Assembly: GCA_041695325.1 (NCBI GenBank)
Contig: JBGFRC010000019.1
Coordinates: 5,452 to 69,451, forward strand
Direction: 5' to 3'
Origin: SURF-13 sp041695325
GTDB lineage: Bacteria > Pseudomonadota > Gammaproteobacteria > SURF-13
Length of the DNA stretch: 64,000 nucleotides
Below are positions 49,211-58,383 of the stretch, one piece after another. The position numbers and the translations under genes were made by a program. Within the stretch, counting starts at the first letter, position 1. Every line of letters begins with the position of its first letter. The notes under the pieces are model-generated. The model did not search any database, was not told the origin of the DNA, and saw nothing but the letters and a program-made list of their open reading frames with translations.

Positions 49211-51088
49211 ATGTACTCTCTGCTAGACACCGTACACACGCCGGATGACTTACGCCGGCTGGACGAAACCCGGCTCGCCCCGCTTGCCGCCGAGCTGCGC
49301 GCGTTTCTGCTTGAATCCGTCGGACGCACCGGCGGGCATCTGGCCGCGGGGCTGGGGACGGTGGAGCTGACCATTGCGCTGCATTATGTGTTCGACACCC
49401 CGCACGACCGCCTGGTGTGGGACACCGGCCATCAGGCCTACCCGCACAAAATCCTCACCGGCCGTCGCGAGGCCATGCGCACCCTGCGTAAAAAAAACGG
49501 CCTGTCCGGTTTTCCCAAACGCGATGAAAGCCCGTACGACGCCTTCGGCGTGGGCCACGCGGGCACGGCGGTATCCGCCGCCCTGGGCATGGTGCTGGCG
49601 CACTCTTTAGAGGGCGGGCAGAAGGACGCGCACAAGGTGATCGCGGTGCTGGGCGACGGCGCGCTCACCGCAGGTTTGTCATTCGAGGCGCTGAATCACG
49701 CGGGTGATCTCGCCGCGAATCTGCTGGTGATCCTGAACGACAACGACATGTCCATCTCACCCAACGTGGGCGGCGTGTCCAATTATCTCGCGCGCGTGCT
49801 CTCGGGCAAGATTTACTCCACCGTGCGCGAGCGCGGCAAGCGTATTCTTGCCGCGATGCCGCCGGTGCAGGACTGGGCGCGCCGCGCCGAGGAACACGTG
49901 AAGGGCATGGTGATGCCGGGCACGCTGTTCGAGGAAATCGGCTTTAACTATATCGGACCGATAGACGGCCATGACCTGTCCACGCTGCTCACCACGCTGC
50001 GTAACATGCGCGCGCTCAAAGGTCCGCAGTTTTTGCACGTGGTGACGCAAAAGGGCAAGGGCTACCAGCCCGCCGAGAGCGATCCGTGCGCCTATCACGG
50101 CGTGGCCGCGTTTGACATCGAAAGCGGCGAACCGCTGGCAAGGCCTGGCGCCAAGCCCACCTACACGCAGGTGTTCAGTGACTGGCTGTGCGACATGGCG
50201 GAGCGTGAGCCGCGCCTCGTCGCCATCACGCCCGCGATGCGCGAGGGATCGGGGCTGGTCGAATTTTCCGGAAAATATCCCACACGCTATTTCGACGTCG
50301 GCATCGCCGAGCAGCACGCGGTGACGCTGGCCGCGGGCCTCGCGTGCGAGGGCTTAAAGCCCGTGGTGGCGATCTATTCCAGTTTTCTACAGCGCGCCTA
50401 CGATCAGGTGATACACGACGTGGCGCTGCAAAACCTGCCGGTGCTGTTCGCCGTAGACCGCGCCGGCCTGGTTGGCCCCGACGGCCCCACGCACGCGGGC
50501 GCGTTTGATTTGAGCTTTCTGCGCTGCGTGCCGAACCTGGTCCTCATGACGCCGGCTGATGAAAACGAATGCCGCGCCATGCTCACCACCGGCTTTATGC
50601 ACAACGGCCCCTCGGCGGTGCGCTATCCGCGCGGCGCCGGCCCAGGCGCCGCCATCAAGCCCGCATTGACCGCACTCCCCATCGGCAAGGCACAAGTGCG
50701 GCGCAAGGGGAAGAAAATCGCGCTGCTCGCCTTCGGCGCCACGTTACAACCCGCGCTCGCGGCGGCGGACGAAATCAACGCCACGGTCATCAACATGCGC
50801 TTCGTCAAACCACTGGATGTAAATCTCGTGCTACAGACCGCGGCCACGCACGAGCTGCTGGTCACGCTGGAAGACAATGTAGTCATGGGCGGCGCGGGCG
50901 GGGCCATCGCCGAATGCCTGGCACAGGCGGACGTGCAGGTCGCGTTGATCAACCTCGGCTTGCCCGACCACTTCATCGAACAGGGTACACGCGAAGAATT
51001 GCTCAGTGACTGCGGCCTGGATGCCGCGGGCATCCTGCGCGCGGTGCGCCTGCACTTTGAACAGCAGCGTGCGGTTCAACTAAAATAG
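49211..51088 (+). CDS. dxs: 1-deoxy-D-xylulose-5-phosphate synthase
   Basis: A TPP enzyme joining pyruvate and glyceraldehyde 3-phosphate to DXP, the first step of the MEP isoprenoid pathway and a precursor for thiamine thiazole. The 625 residues hold GRTGGHLAAGLGTVELTIALHYVFDTP, TPP motif LGDGALTAGLSFEALNHAG...LNDND, the transketolase central region RYFDVGIAEQHAVTLAAGLA and YSSFLQRAYDQVIHDVALQNLPVLFAVDRAGLVGPDGPTH. The copy-7 element lies just upstream, so dxs probably relies on its own promoter. queD follows 4 nt later. Confidence 0.96.
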   Translation: MYSLLDTVHTPDDLRRLDETRLAPLAAELRAFLLESVGRTGGHLAAGLGTVELTIALHYVFDTPHDRLVWDTGHQAYPHKILTGRREAMRTLRKKNGLSGFPKRDESPYDAFGVGHAGTAVSAALGMVLAHSLEGGQKDAHKVIAVLGDGALTAGLSFEALNHAGDLAANLLVILNDNDMSISPNVGGVSNYLARVLSGKIYSTVRERGKRILAAMPPVQDWARRAEEHVKGMVMPGTLFEEIGFNYIGPIDGHDLSTLLTTLRNMRALKGPQFLHVVTQKGKGYQPAESDPCAYHGVAAFDIESGEPLARPGAKPTYTQVFSDWLCDMAEREPRLVAITPAMREGSGLVEFSGKYPTRYFDVGIAEQHAVTLAAGLACEGLKPVVAIYSSFLQRAYDQVIHDVALQNLPVLFAVDRAGLVGPDGPTHAGAFDLSFLRCVPNLVLMTPADENECRAMLTTGFMHNGPSAVRYPRGAGPGAAIKPALTALPIGKAQVRRKGKKIALLAFGATLQPALAAADEINATVINMRFVKPLDVNLVLQTAATHELLVTLEDNVVMGGAGGAIAECLAQADVQVALINLGLPDHFIEQGTREELLSDCGLDAAGILRAVRLHFEQQRAVQLK

Positions 51089-51092
51089 CACA

Positions 51093-51476
51093 ATGTCAGC
51101 GCGCTACACGTTAAAAATCATCGAGGACTTCGCCTCGGCGCACACCCTGCGCGATTATCCCGGCGACTGTAACCGCATGCACGGCCACAACTGGAAAATC
51201 GAAGTCGAGGTGGTGGCGGAAAAACTGGATTCCGTCGGCATGGGCGTGGATTTCAAGGTCATCAAAACCGCCGCGCGCGTGCTCGCCAAACAGCTTGATC
51301 ATCGCTACTTAAACGACATCGAGCCGTTTGACAGGGTGAATCCCACCGCGGAAAACCTCGCCGCGTTTTTTTACCGGGGCCTGTCCCAGGCGCTTAACAA
51401 CGAACGGCTGCGCGTGAGCAGCGTGACGATGTGGGAAACCGAGCGCGCCAGCGCGCGCTATAGTGAGTACCCATAA
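51093..51476 (+). CDS. queD: 6-carboxy-5,6,7,8-tetrahydropterin synthase
   Basis: A QueD/PTPS-family enzyme that converts dihydroneopterin triphosphate to carboxytetrahydropterin in queuosine synthesis. The 127 residues show FASAHTLRDYPGDCNRMHGHNWKIEVEV, with the zinc histidines and catalytic Cys, GMGVDFKVIKTAAR, LDHRYLND and PTAENLAAFFYRGL. It lies 4 nt after dxs, so it is cotranscribed. The 3' end is convergent with the retropepsin gene. Confidence 0.93.
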   Translation: MSARYTLKIIEDFASAHTLRDYPGDCNRMHGHNWKIEVEVVAEKLDSVGMGVDFKVIKTAARVLAKQLDHRYLNDIEPFDRVNPTAENLAAFFYRGLSQALNNERLRVSSVTMWETERASARYSEYP

Positions 51477-51484
51477 GGGCATCT

Positions 51485-52126
51485 CTAAAAATGCGCCTGC
51501 TTCAGCACCAGCGTCTGGCCGGTGTTCTGCATGTCCAGGCGGCCCAGAAACGACATGCCGAGCAGCGCCTCGGTGGGGAAGCCGCCTTCCACCACCAGAC
51601 CTTCCACGGCGCGCAGCTCGATGTCGCCGACCTTCACCTTGTCCAGCCTCACCTGATAGCCCTGTGCGTTGCCGGAGGCGGTGAACACCGTCATGGGCCG
51701 GCCGTTGACGCGGTACTCTATCCCCAGGCGCTTGGCCTCCCCCACGTTCATGGCGACGTGGGTGGCGCCGGTATCCACTAGAAAGCGCACCGCAAAATTG
51801 TTGATATTGCCGTTTACCCTGTACATGCCCCGCGGGTCGCGCGCAATCTGCACGCTGTTCTCCTTGCGTTTGGCGTAATTCGTGCCCACCTGATTACTAA
51901 GGCGGTACAGGGCGGGCTTGCCGTTCACCTCCAGCACCGCCTCTTTGCTGCTGGCGGAGATCAGGCGCACCCCTTCCGGGCTGGTTTGCCCGACGCTGAG
52001 CGCCTGCTGTCTGCCGTCTATCAACAGCACCACGCGATCCTTGAACAACGCCACCACGCTCACGTTTTTCACCGCCCAGGCGGGCAGGCTTAAAAATAAA
52101 CCGCATGCAATCAGCAGCCATCTCAT
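51485..52126 (-). CDS. Retropepsin-like aspartic protease (clan AA, TIGR02281 type)
   Basis: A 213-residue periplasmic protein with signal peptide (MRWLLIACGLFLSLPAWA). The C-terminal half contains a retropepsin domain with active site FLVDTGATHVAMN and the later EALLGMSFLGRLDMQNTGQTLVL. The N-terminal half has two small beta hairpins (VVALFKDRVVLLIDGRQQALSVGQTSPEGVRLI). Such single-domain proteases probably dimerise. It is divergent from the glutamine amidotransferase gene. Confidence 0.88.
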   Translation of the reverse strand: MRWLLIACGLFLSLPAWAVKNVSVVALFKDRVVLLIDGRQQALSVGQTSPEGVRLISASSKEAVLEVNGKPALYRLSNQVGTNYAKRKENSVQIARDPRGMYRVNGNINNFAVRFLVDTGATHVAMNVGEAKRLGIEYRVNGRPMTVFTASGNAQGYQVRLDKVKVGDIELRAVEGLVVEGGFPTEALLGMSFLGRLDMQNTGQTLVLKQAHF

Positions 52127-52164
52127 ATTACAACACCATTTGCTTATATAATCTGGTTTCTCCC

Positions 52165-52917
52165 ATGAAGCCTGTCGCCCTTTTCCGTCATGCCCCGCAC
52201 GAGGGGCCGGGATACTTCGCCGAATTCCTGGATCAGCGGCGTATTCCCTATGAAATGATCTGCATAGATCGGGGCGATCCGGTCCCGGACCGGCTCGACG
52301 CCGCCTCCGCCCTGGTGTTCATGGGCGGTCCGATGAGCGTTAATGATACGCTGCCCTGGATCGAGAAGGAACTGGCGCTCATCCGCCTGGCCGCTGCAAA
52401 CGCCATGCCGGTGCTGGGGCATTGCCTGGGCGGTCAGCTCATCAGCAAGGCCCTGGGGGGGCGGGTGACGAAAAACCCGGTCAAGGAAATCGGCTGGGGC
52501 CCGGTGCGGCGCGTTGAAAACGCGGCGGCGCGCGACTGGCTGGGCGATCTGCCCGAAGAATTCGAGGTGTTCCACTGGCACGGCGAGACGTTTTCCCTGC
52601 CGCCGGGGGCCACGCTGATTTTGTCGAGCGCGTATTGTCCCCATCAAGCCTTCGTGCTCGGCAACATGCTGGCGTTGCAGTGTCACGTCGAGATGACCGC
52701 CGCCATGGTGCAGAGCTGGTGTGAGGAGGAACCTGATACGGTGCCTCACCCCACACCCGGCGTACAGGGCGCGAGCGAGATGCTGCATGACGTGCACGCC
52801 AGGACGGAAGCCTTGCAGGGCATCGCGCGCGTTTTGTATTCTCGCTGGCTGACGCCGCTGCTTGCGCCCCGTGCTGACGCAAAGTATTATGCTGGACAGA
52901 AATGGGAAAAAGGGTAA
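52165..52917 (+). CDS. Class I glutamine amidotransferase-like protein
   Basis: A 250-residue GATase1 protein. Catalytic residues: Cys in PVLGHCLGGQLISKALGG, His in LQCHVEMTA with Glu two residues on; FHWHGETFSLPPGATLILSS matches the stand-alone GMP-synthase-like group. The synthetase partner is not encoded nearby, so the substrate is unknown. The ATG at 52165 (MKPVALFRHAPHEGPGYF) is chosen since the 20 codons before it are AT-rich intergenic sequence. Confidence 0.88.
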   Translation: MKPVALFRHAPHEGPGYFAEFLDQRRIPYEMICIDRGDPVPDRLDAASALVFMGGPMSVNDTLPWIEKELALIRLAAANAMPVLGHCLGGQLISKALGGRVTKNPVKEIGWGPVRRVENAAARDWLGDLPEEFEVFHWHGETFSLPPGATLILSSAYCPHQAFVLGNMLALQCHVEMTAAMVQSWCEEEPDTVPHPTPGVQGASEMLHDVHARTEALQGIARVLYSRWLTPLLAPRADAKYYAGQKWEKG

Positions 52918-53007
52918 ACTCAGGCTATGCCTCATCAGCGGCCTCGTCTCGGCGGGCGTTGATGAACGCAATGATCGGGAAAAATCACACATAACGAGGT
53001 TGCAAGC

Positions 53008-53208
53008 ATGATCGGCACGGTAAAGTGGTTCAACGAAAGCAAAGGTTTTGGTTTTATTACACCCAGCGACGGCAGCCCCGACGTATTTGTACATTACTCG
53101 GCCATCGCGGCGAGCGGCTTCAAGACCCTCAGCGAGGGGCAGAAGGTGGAATTTGAAACCACCAAGGGACCTAAGGGACTGCAAGCGGCGAACGTCAGAC
53201 CCGCCTGA
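53008..53208 (+). CDS. Cold shock protein (CspA family)
   Basis: A 66-residue OB-fold RNA/DNA-binding protein with RNP1 (KGFGFI) and RNP2 (VFVHYSAI) motifs: MIGTVKWFNESKGFGFITP...DVFVHYSAI. It has a 90-nt untranslated leader from the previous gene, with an ACGAGG ribosome-binding site. The paralogue class (cold-inducible or constitutive) cannot be told from the sequence. Confidence 0.95.
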   Translation: MIGTVKWFNESKGFGFITPSDGSPDVFVHYSAIAASGFKTLSEGQKVEFETTKGPKGLQAANVRPA

Positions 53209-53216
53209 CGCCCCCG

Positions 53217-53237
53217 CAGGCGGCGGGTCGCCTGTTT
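53217..53237 (+). terminator. Weak hairpin terminator after the cold shock gene
   Basis: CAGGCG/CGCCTG, six base pairs with a 6-nt loop, followed by only TTT. It lies 8 nt past the stop codon of the cold shock gene and before lptM. Confidence 0.35.
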
Positions 53238-53272
53238 ACTCTCCGGGGCGTGGTTGTTCCGGGGGAACGACC

Positions 53273-53401
53273 ATGACAGTACACAAACACCTTTATTGGC
53301 TGTTGACCCTCATGCTGTGCGCCGCATTGAGCGGCTGCGGGCAGAAAGGTGACCTGTATCTGCCGGACGATCGCGCGGGCGAACAAAAGCAGCGGTATTA
53401 A
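53273..53401 (+). CDS. lptM: Small lipoprotein LptM (YifL-like)
   Basis: A 42-residue lipoprotein with a signal peptide ending in lipobox LSGC (LMLCAALSGCGQKGDLYLP). The CGQKGDLYLPDD signature is diagnostic of LptM, which assists maturation of the LPS translocon LptDE. It is followed 44 nt later by lysA, the conserved neighbour. It starts with ATG behind GGGGGAACGACC. Confidence 0.9.
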   Translation: MTVHKHLYWLLTLMLCAALSGCGQKGDLYLPDDRAGEQKQRY

Positions 53402-53445
53402 AATTCCCCGCGCTTGGGGAGGCGCGGACCGCGTCTTACTCCATC

Positions 53446-54696
53446 ATGACCCGTTTTACCTACCGCAACGACCAGTTGTACGCCGAGGACGTGGCGCTGC
53501 AAGACATCGCGCGCACGCACGGCACGCCCTGCTACGTCTATACACGCGCCGGGCTGGAGGCCAACTGGCGCGCCTTCGATCAAGCCTTTGCCGGGCGCGA
53601 TCATCTGGTCTGTTTCGCGGTCAAGGCCAGCTCAAATCTGGCGCTGCTGAATCTGCTGGCGCGCCTCGGCTCCGGATTTGACGTGGTGTCGGGGGGGGAG
53701 CTTACGCGCGTGCTCGCCGCGGGAGGCGACGCGCGCAAGGTGGTGTTTTCCGGCGTAGGCAAGCGCGCAGACGAAATGCAGCGCGCGCTGGAGGCCGGCA
53801 TTTTGTGCTTCAACGTCGAGTCGGAGGCCGAGTTGCAGCGCCTGAACCGCGTCGCGGGCGAGATGCGGCGCCGCGCGCCCGTGGCATTGCGCGTCAATCC
53901 CGACGTGGACGCGCGCACCCATCCGTATATTTCCACCGGCCTGTCCGGCAGCAAGTTCGGCATCCCTATCGGCGACGCGCCGCGGCTGTATGCCGAGGCG
54001 AAGGGCATGGCGCACATCGAGATCGTCGGAGTAGCTTGCCATATCGGTTCGCAGATTACCGAAGTCGAACCGTTTGTGGACGCGCTAAGCCGCGTGCTCG
54101 ATCTGGTGTATGAATTGGGCAAGCAAGGCGTTGTTCTGCGCCACGTTGACGCCGGCGGCGGGCTGGGCATAGCCTACCGTGACGAACGGCCGCCCGCGCC
54201 CGCCCGTTACGCGCAGGCGCTGCTGGAGTTGATGCAGCGGCGCGGGCAAAGGTTCGAGTTGCTGATCGAGCCGGGGCGCGCCATTGCGGGCGACGCGGGC
54301 GTGTTGTTGACCAAAGTGGAATATTTAAAGCAAACCGGCGCCAGGCATTTCGTCGTAGTGGACGCGGCCATGAATGACCTGCTGCGCCCGGCGCTGTACG
54401 ACGCCTATCATGCGATACAGCCGGTGCGCCGGCAAAGCGGCGCGCCGCAAGTCTATGAAGTCGTCGGCCCGGTGTGCGAAACCAGTGATTTTCTCGGCCA
54501 CGAGCGCGCCTTGGTTCTTGTGGAAGGCGATTTGCTCGCCGTCATGAACGCGGGGGCCTACGGCATGAGCATGAGCTCCAATTACAACACCCGCGTCCGC
54601 CCCGCGGAGGTGATGGTGGACGGCGCAAAGATGCACCTGGTGCGCGAGCGCGAGCGCGTCACCGACCTGTTCGCCGCCGAGCGCTTGCTGTCTTAA
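53446..54696 (+). CDS. lysA: Diaminopimelate decarboxylase
   Basis: A PLP-dependent enzyme making lysine from meso-diaminopimelate. The 416 residues show the PLP lysine in CFAVKASSNLALLNLLARLGSGFDVVSGGEL, the HIGSQI motif (ACHIGSQITEV), GGGLGIAY, EPGRAIAGDAGVLLT and VGPVCETSDFLG with the active-site Cys of the partner subunit, and GAYGMSMSSNYNTRVRP near the C-terminus. It follows lptM; dapF, often next, is absent. Confidence 0.97.
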   Translation: MTRFTYRNDQLYAEDVALQDIARTHGTPCYVYTRAGLEANWRAFDQAFAGRDHLVCFAVKASSNLALLNLLARLGSGFDVVSGGELTRVLAAGGDARKVVFSGVGKRADEMQRALEAGILCFNVESEAELQRLNRVAGEMRRRAPVALRVNPDVDARTHPYISTGLSGSKFGIPIGDAPRLYAEAKGMAHIEIVGVACHIGSQITEVEPFVDALSRVLDLVYELGKQGVVLRHVDAGGGLGIAYRDERPPAPARYAQALLELMQRRGQRFELLIEPGRAIAGDAGVLLTKVEYLKQTGARHFVVVDAAMNDLLRPALYDAYHAIQPVRRQSGAPQVYEVVGPVCETSDFLGHERALVLVEGDLLAVMNAGAYGMSMSSNYNTRVRPAEVMVDGAKMHLVRERERVTDLFAAERLLS

Positions 54697-54762
54697 GCCT
54701 CCCCTGCCACAGGATATGCCCTTATAATAAGGCAAGGGCGCCCTCCTTCAGGAAACCTGTCA

Positions 54763-55296
54763 GTGGAACAATACCACGGAACCACAATAGTATCGGTACG
54801 CCGCAACGGCAAGGTGGTGATCGGCGGCGACGGCCAGGTATCGCTCGGCAACACCGTGCTGAAGGCCAACGCGCGCAAGGTGCGCCGCCTCTATCACGAT
54901 CAGGTGATCGCGGGCTTTGCGGGCGGCACGGCGGACGCCTTCACCCTGTTCGAACGCTTCGAGGGTAAGCTGGAAAAGCACCAGGGTAACCTGCTGCGCG
55001 CCGCGGTGGAGCTGGCCAAGGACTGGCGCACCGACCGCATCCTGCGCCGCCTGGAGGCGCTGCTCGCCGTGGCCGACAAATCCACCTCGCTCATCCTCTC
55101 CGGCAACGGCGACGTGATTGAGCCGGAACAGGGCGTCATGGCCATCGGCTCCGGCGGACCGTACGCGCAATCCGCGGCGCGCGCGCTGCTGGAAAACACC
55201 GAGCTCGACGCGCGCGCCATCGTGGAAAAGGCGCTTGCCATCGCGGCGGATATTTGCGTCTACACCAACCGCAATCTTGTGCTGGAAGAACTGTAA
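54763..55296 (+). CDS. hslV: ATP-dependent protease subunit HslV
   Basis: The proteolytic N-terminal-threonine peptidase of the HslVU complex. The 177 residues start MEQYHGTTIVSVRRNG; self-processing before the first Thr of TTIVSV would expose the nucleophile. GGDGQVSLGNTVLKANARKVRRL and GSGGPYAQSAARAL are typical. It uses a GTG start. A TATAAT at 54723-54728 may be its -10 element. hslU follows 30 nt later. Confidence 0.96.
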   Translation: MEQYHGTTIVSVRRNGKVVIGGDGQVSLGNTVLKANARKVRRLYHDQVIAGFAGGTADAFTLFERFEGKLEKHQGNLLRAAVELAKDWRTDRILRRLEALLAVADKSTSLILSGNGDVIEPEQGVMAIGSGGPYAQSAARALLENTELDARAIVEKALAIAADICVYTNRNLVLEEL

Positions 55297-55326
55297 AAAC
55301 CAGCCGCTCGCCGCCCCTGTCCTCTT

Positions 55327-56646
55327 ATGCTGACTCCTGATGAAATCGTCCACGAGCTGGACAAGCACATCGTCGGCCAGGCCGCCGCCAAGCGCGCGGT
55401 GGCCATCGCGCTGCGCAACCGCTGGCGGCGGGCGCAGATCGCTGAGCCCTTGCAGAGCGAGATCACGCCCAAAAACATCCTCATGATAGGCCCCACCGGG
55501 GTGGGCAAGACCGAAATCGCGCGCCGCCTGGCGCGGCTGGCCAACGCGCCGTTCATCAAAGTGGAGGCGACCAAGTTCACCGAGGTGGGCTACGTCGGAC
55601 GCGACGTGGAAACCATCATCCGCGATCTGGTGGACGGCGCCATCAAGATGGCGCGTGAGGAGGAGATGGCCAAGGTGCGCGAGCGCGCCGTGGACAGCGC
55701 CGAGGAACGCATCCTGGATATTTTGTTGCGCCCCGCGCGCGGCGCGGTGCCCGCGCCCGCGGAAGAGGAGCCGGCCACGCGCCAGGTGTTCCGCAAAAAG
55801 CTGCGTGAGGGCGCGCTCGATGAACGCGAGATCGAGGTGGAGGTCAGCGCCATGCCGCTGGGCGTGGAGATCATGGGTCCACCCGGCATGGAGGAGATGA
55901 CCAGCCAGTTGCAGAGCATGTTCCAGAGCCTGGCCGCGGGCCGCACGCGCACGCGCAAGCTGCCGGTGAAAGAGGCCCTGAAGCTCCTTAGCGACGAGGC
56001 CGCCGCCAGAATGATAGACGAGGAAGCGTTGCGGGCGCGGGCGCTGCGCAGCGTGGAGCAGAACGGCATCGTGTTCCTGGATGAGATAGACAAGATCGCC
56101 CGCCGCTCCGAATACGCGGGCGCCGACGTGTCGCGCGAAGGGGTGCAGCGCGACCTGCTGCCGCTGGTGGAAGGCAGCACCGTGTCCACCAAGTTCGGCA
56201 TCGTCAAGACCGATCACATCCTGTTCATCGCCTCCGGCGCGTTTCACCTCGCCAAGCCGTCCGATCTGATACCGGAACTGCAGGGCCGTTTGCCGATCCG
56301 CGTGGAGCTGGACCCGCTGCGCGTGGAGGACTTCGTGCGCATCCTCACCGAGCCCGATGCCTCGCTCACCAAACAGTACAGCGCCCTGCTCGCCACAGAA
56401 GGCGTTGATCTGCGCTTCACCGCGGACGGCGTCGCGCGCATCGCCGAGATCGCTTACCGCATCAATGAGCACACCGAGAACATCGGCGCGCGCCGCCTGC
56501 ACACCGTGCTGGAGCGCCTGCTGGAGACCGTTTCCTTTGACGCCCCCGCGGAGGCCGGCAGGACGGTGGAAATCAACGCGGCCTACGTGGATCAGCAGCT
56601 CGGCGAGCTGGTCAAGGATGAAGATCTGTCGCGCTATATCCTGTAA
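55327..56646 (+). CDS. hslU: ATP-dependent protease ATPase subunit HslU
   Basis: A AAA+ unfoldase for HslV, 439 residues. It has LTPDEIVHELDKHIVGQAAAKRAVAIALRNRWRR, Walker A GPTGVGKTEIARRLA, the pore-loop region TEVGYVGRDVETIIRDL, an I-domain (about 105-235), Walker B GIVFLDEIDKIA, sensor 1 and the C-terminal DEDLSRYIL tail that docks into HslV. It is followed by the DUF971 gene 3 nt later. Confidence 0.97.
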   Translation: MLTPDEIVHELDKHIVGQAAAKRAVAIALRNRWRRAQIAEPLQSEITPKNILMIGPTGVGKTEIARRLARLANAPFIKVEATKFTEVGYVGRDVETIIRDLVDGAIKMAREEEMAKVRERAVDSAEERILDILLRPARGAVPAPAEEEPATRQVFRKKLREGALDEREIEVEVSAMPLGVEIMGPPGMEEMTSQLQSMFQSLAAGRTRTRKLPVKEALKLLSDEAAARMIDEEALRARALRSVEQNGIVFLDEIDKIARRSEYAGADVSREGVQRDLLPLVEGSTVSTKFGIVKTDHILFIASGAFHLAKPSDLIPELQGRLPIRVELDPLRVEDFVRILTEPDASLTKQYSALLATEGVDLRFTADGVARIAEIAYRINEHTENIGARRLHTVLERLLETVSFDAPAEAGRTVEINAAYVDQQLGELVKDEDLSRYIL

Positions 56647-56649
56647 TCC

Positions 56650-57018
56650 ATGAGCCAGACCAGTCCGCGCCCCACCGGCATCATCTTGCACCAGAAATCG
56701 CGTCTGCTCGAAATCAGCTTCGATGACGGCGCGCGTTTTAAACTGCCGTGCGAATACCTGCGCGTGTATTCGCCCTCGGCCGAGGTGCGCGGGCACGGGC
56801 CTGGGCAGGAGGTGTTGCAGACCGGCAAGGAAAACGTCAACATCAGCGCCATCGAACCGGTAGGGAGCTACGCCGTGCGCCTGTGTTTCGACGACGGCCA
56901 CGACAGCGGGCTTTATTCCTGGAACCTGCTCTATGAGCTCGGCGCGCGCCAGGAAGAAAAATGGCGCGATTATCTGGAGCGCCTGGAAAAAGCGGGCATA
57001 CAGCGCGCCGCATTGTAA
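56650..57018 (+). CDS. DUF971 (gamma-butyrobetaine hydroxylase-like N-terminal) domain protein
   Basis: A 122-residue protein consisting of one DUF971 domain: LHQKSRLLEISFDDGARFKLPCEYLRVYSPSAEVRGHG, then INISAIEPVGSYAVRLCFDDGHDSGLYSWNLLYELG. The domain is a small beta-rich module; its function is unsettled, though the position between hslU and ubiE is conserved in many proteobacteria. 6 nt separate it from ubiE. Confidence 0.92.
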   Translation: MSQTSPRPTGIILHQKSRLLEISFDDGARFKLPCEYLRVYSPSAEVRGHGPGQEVLQTGKENVNISAIEPVGSYAVRLCFDDGHDSGLYSWNLLYELGARQEEKWRDYLERLEKAGIQRAAL

Positions 57019-57024
57019 GACACC

Positions 57025-57762
57025 ATGGAAAAAAACACCCACTTTGGTTTTCAAACGGTGAGCGAGGCGGAAAAGGCGCGCAAGGTCGGCGCGGTGTTTG
57101 ACTCGGTCGCGCCCAACTACGATCTCATGAACGATGTCATGTCGTTCGGCGTCCACCGCTGGTGGAAGCACCTTGCCGCGCACCTCGCCGGCGTGCGCGG
57201 CAACAGCCGGGTGCTCGATCTGGCCGGCGGCACGGGCGACATGGCGGCCCGGCTGGCCGCACGCCTCGGCGCGCAGGGTCAGTTGATCGTCACTGACATC
57301 AATCGCGCCATGCTGAGCGTGGGGCGCGACCGCCTCATCAATGAAGGCGTGGTGGACAACATCCTGTACGTGCAGGCCGACGCCGAGCGCCTGCCGTTCC
57401 CGGACGATTACTTCGACTGCATCACCCTCGCCTTCGGCCTGCGCAACGTCACGCGCAAAGACCAGGCGCTCGCCGCCATGTGCCGCGTGTTAAAACCGGG
57501 CGGACGGGTGCTGATCCTGGAGTTTTCTAAGCCGCGCCTGGCGCAATCCATCTATGACTGGTACTCGTTCAACATCCTGCCCCGGCTTGGCAAATGGATC
57601 GCCGGGGACGAGGCGAGCTACCGTTACCTCGCCGAATCCATCCGCATGCATCCCGATCAGGATACGCTGAAGGGGATGATGGCCGCGGCGGGCTTCGAGC
57701 GCTGCGATTATCTGAACCTGAGCGGCGGTATCGTCGCCCTGCACCGAGGTTACAAATTTTGA
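57025..57762 (+). CDS. ubiE: Ubiquinone/menaquinone C-methyltransferase
   Basis: SAM-dependent C-methylation in ubiquinone (and menaquinone) synthesis. The 245 residues have THFGFQTVSEAEKARKVGAVFDSVAPNYDLMNDVMSFGVHRWWK, SAM site VLDLAGGTGDMAARLAA, ITLAFGLRNVTRKDQALAAMCRVLKPGGRVLILEFSKP and YRYLAESIRMHPDQDTLKGMMAAAGF. Its stop TGA overlaps the TTG start of ubiJ. Confidence 0.97.
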   Translation: MEKNTHFGFQTVSEAEKARKVGAVFDSVAPNYDLMNDVMSFGVHRWWKHLAAHLAGVRGNSRVLDLAGGTGDMAARLAARLGAQGQLIVTDINRAMLSVGRDRLINEGVVDNILYVQADAERLPFPDDYFDCITLAFGLRNVTRKDQALAAMCRVLKPGGRVLILEFSKPRLAQSIYDWYSFNILPRLGKWIAGDEASYRYLAESIRMHPDQDTLKGMMAAAGFERCDYLNLSGGIVALHRGYKF

Positions 57763-58382
57763 ACACGCTCACGCGCTTGTTTGAAAGCGCCCTGAATCAC
57801 TATCTTCGGCTTGACCCCGATGCGCTTTCCCGCCTGAGCGCGCTCTCCGGCAAGGTCATCGCGTTTGAGTCGGGCGGGTTCAGGTGCTGTTTAAAACCCG
57901 GCGCCGACGGCATCGAAGTGCTGGAAAAATTCGACGGCGCGCCCGACGCCGTCATTCGCGGCACACCGTGGGGCATGCTGCGCCTCGCCCTGCCCGGCCA
58001 TGCGCGCGAGGCGTTCGGTTCCGGCGCGGTGGAGATCAGCGGCGACGTTGAGCTGGGCCGGCGCTTCAAGCAACTGTTCGACGGCATGGACATAGACTGG
58101 GAAGAGCAGCTCTCCGGAGTAACCGGCGACGTGATCGCGCACCAGATCGGCCGCGCCGCGTGCGCGGCGCGCGGCTTCGGCAGAAACACGCTGGCCACCT
58201 TGGGCCGGGACTTCGCGGAATACCAGCAGTACGAGGCGCGCACTTTGCCCGCGTCGCACGAGATCATGGAATTCTTGAGCGCCGTGGATACCCTGCGCGA
58301 CGACACGGCGCGCCTGGAGGCGCGCATCGCGCGCCTGCAACGGCGGCTTGCCGACAGCAAGGGCGGCGCTGAAGGCGCCTGA
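57759..58382 (+). CDS. ubiJ: Ubiquinone biosynthesis accessory factor UbiJ
   Basis: A 207-residue protein with an N-terminal SCP2 lipid-binding domain (MNTLTRLFESALNHYLRLDPDALSRLSAL, ESGGFRCCLKPGADGI, EISGDVELGRRFKQLFDGMDIDWEEQLS) and a C-terminal coiled coil (TARLEARIARLQRRLADSK). It scaffolds the soluble Ubi complex. The start is TTG at 57759, overlapping the ubiE stop (TTGA); no ATG in the frame fits the family. ubiB follows immediately. Confidence 0.9.
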   Translation: MNTLTRLFESALNHYLRLDPDALSRLSALSGKVIAFESGGFRCCLKPGADGIEVLEKFDGAPDAVIRGTPWGMLRLALPGHAREAFGSGAVEISGDVELGRRFKQLFDGMDIDWEEQLSGVTGDVIAHQIGRAACAARGFGRNTLATLGRDFAEYQQYEARTLPASHEIMEFLSAVDTLRDDTARLEARIARLQRRLADSKGGAEGA

Positions 58383-58383
58383 A

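Noticed and set aside
54680..54710. Sigma-32 promoter for hslVU
   Set aside because: CTTGCTG and CCCCTGCC are present, but at 10-bp spacing, shorter than accepted sigma-32 promoters, and the -35 match is poor.
54760..57183. 807-codon open frame on the minus strand
   Set aside because: It lies antisense to hslV, hslU, the DUF971 gene and ubiE, all with diagnostic motifs. The translation is low-complexity (His/Arg/Leu/Ala-rich), a typical shadow of high-GC coding DNA.
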